From Candidatus Saccharimonadota bacterium (GTDB lineage: Bacteria > Patescibacteriota > Saccharimonadia > Saccharimonadales > Saccharimonadaceae), in NCBI GenBank assembly GCA_030445265.1, contig JAUCSC010000001.1:1-64000 (forward strand): a stretch of 64,000 bases of DNA, read 5' to 3'. The position numbers were made by a program, and so were the translations under genes. Numbering within the stretch: the stretch's first letter is position 1; the number at the start of each line of letters is the position of its first letter. Below, one piece after another: positions 63,691-64,000 of this stretch. The notes below the pieces were generated by a model. The model saw nothing but the letters and a program-made list of their open reading frames with translations, had not been told where the DNA came from and searched no databases.

Positions 63691-63866
63691 AGAAACTCCT
63701 TTATTAAATGGTTGCATCCTCAGGATAACCAGATTTTATATGGGTGAATGTGAAAATAGTTACAAATGCTAGGGAATGTGTCGTGGCATACTAAGTAGCA
63801 ATGGTAAAATTTACGGGAGGCCAATCGGTGCCCTATAATAAGCAAGCAGTAACGAGGAGAGCTAGC

Positions 63867-64000
63867 GTGGCCGATACGAGAGACTTGGATTATGAGCGCC
63901 TATTCATGGCAACGCCGGGCAACTACGTCATTATCGGTGCCGATGTGCCGACATTTACTATTCTAGCCGCAAGCGACGGTTACTTGAAGGTAACGGGTAA
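63867..64000 (+). CDS. 5' end of PAS-domain protein (truncated by window)
   Basis: VADTRDLDYERLFMATPGNYVIIGADVPTFTILAASDGYLKVTG..; GTG start preceded by GGAGAG, alternative ATG at 63801 in frame. Confidence 0.6.
   Translation, partial: MADTRDLDYERLFMATPGNYVIIGADVPTFTILAASDGYLKVTG

Overview
Bacterial window with the standard genetic code. Gene content looks like a Candidatus Saccharibacteria (TM7/Patescibacteria) chromosome; this is inferred from gene style, not searched. (1) ~0-16 kb: rhamnose-type cell-wall polysaccharide locus with GT2/RgpF, GT2 and GT4 enzymes, a bulb-lectin secreted protein, rfbA, an rfbC-rfbD fusion, rfbB, manC, a polyprenyl-phosphate sugar transferase and an O-antigen-ligase-like protein. 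(2) ~17.8-20.2 kb: tRNA-Asn(GTT) whose 3' end plus terminator is duplicated as a 60-bp direct repeat, followed by a membrane-anchored Mrr-type nuclease and an Ltp-repeat protein. (3) ~20-30 kb: LysM-CHAP hydrolase, a DUF3494-like protein with an LPNSG sorting signal next to a sortase, a frameshifted type IV pilin and unknowns. (4) ~30-45.6 kb: co-directional operon of large secreted proteins, including a 1899-aa Gly-rich/Kelch protein, a DUF916-like protein and three paralogous WxL-like small proteins. (5) 46.75-52.72 kb: F1-like ATPase operon (b, delta, alpha, gamma, beta, epsilon) with no subunit a. Its first gene encodes a protein with an extracytoplasmic domain and a c-subunit-like hairpin (GRNP loop) that lacks the ion-binding carboxylate. 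I consider this the best candidate for an undescribed system. (6) ~52.8-60.3 kb: 40-aa micropilin, FNR-like oxidoreductase, a second sortase cluster with an LANTS-tailed protein and two SGDA/SGNA repeat surface proteins. (7) 60.3-64 kb: two histidine phosphatases, a phosphotransferase, an MscS-like membrane protein and a truncated PAS-domain gene.
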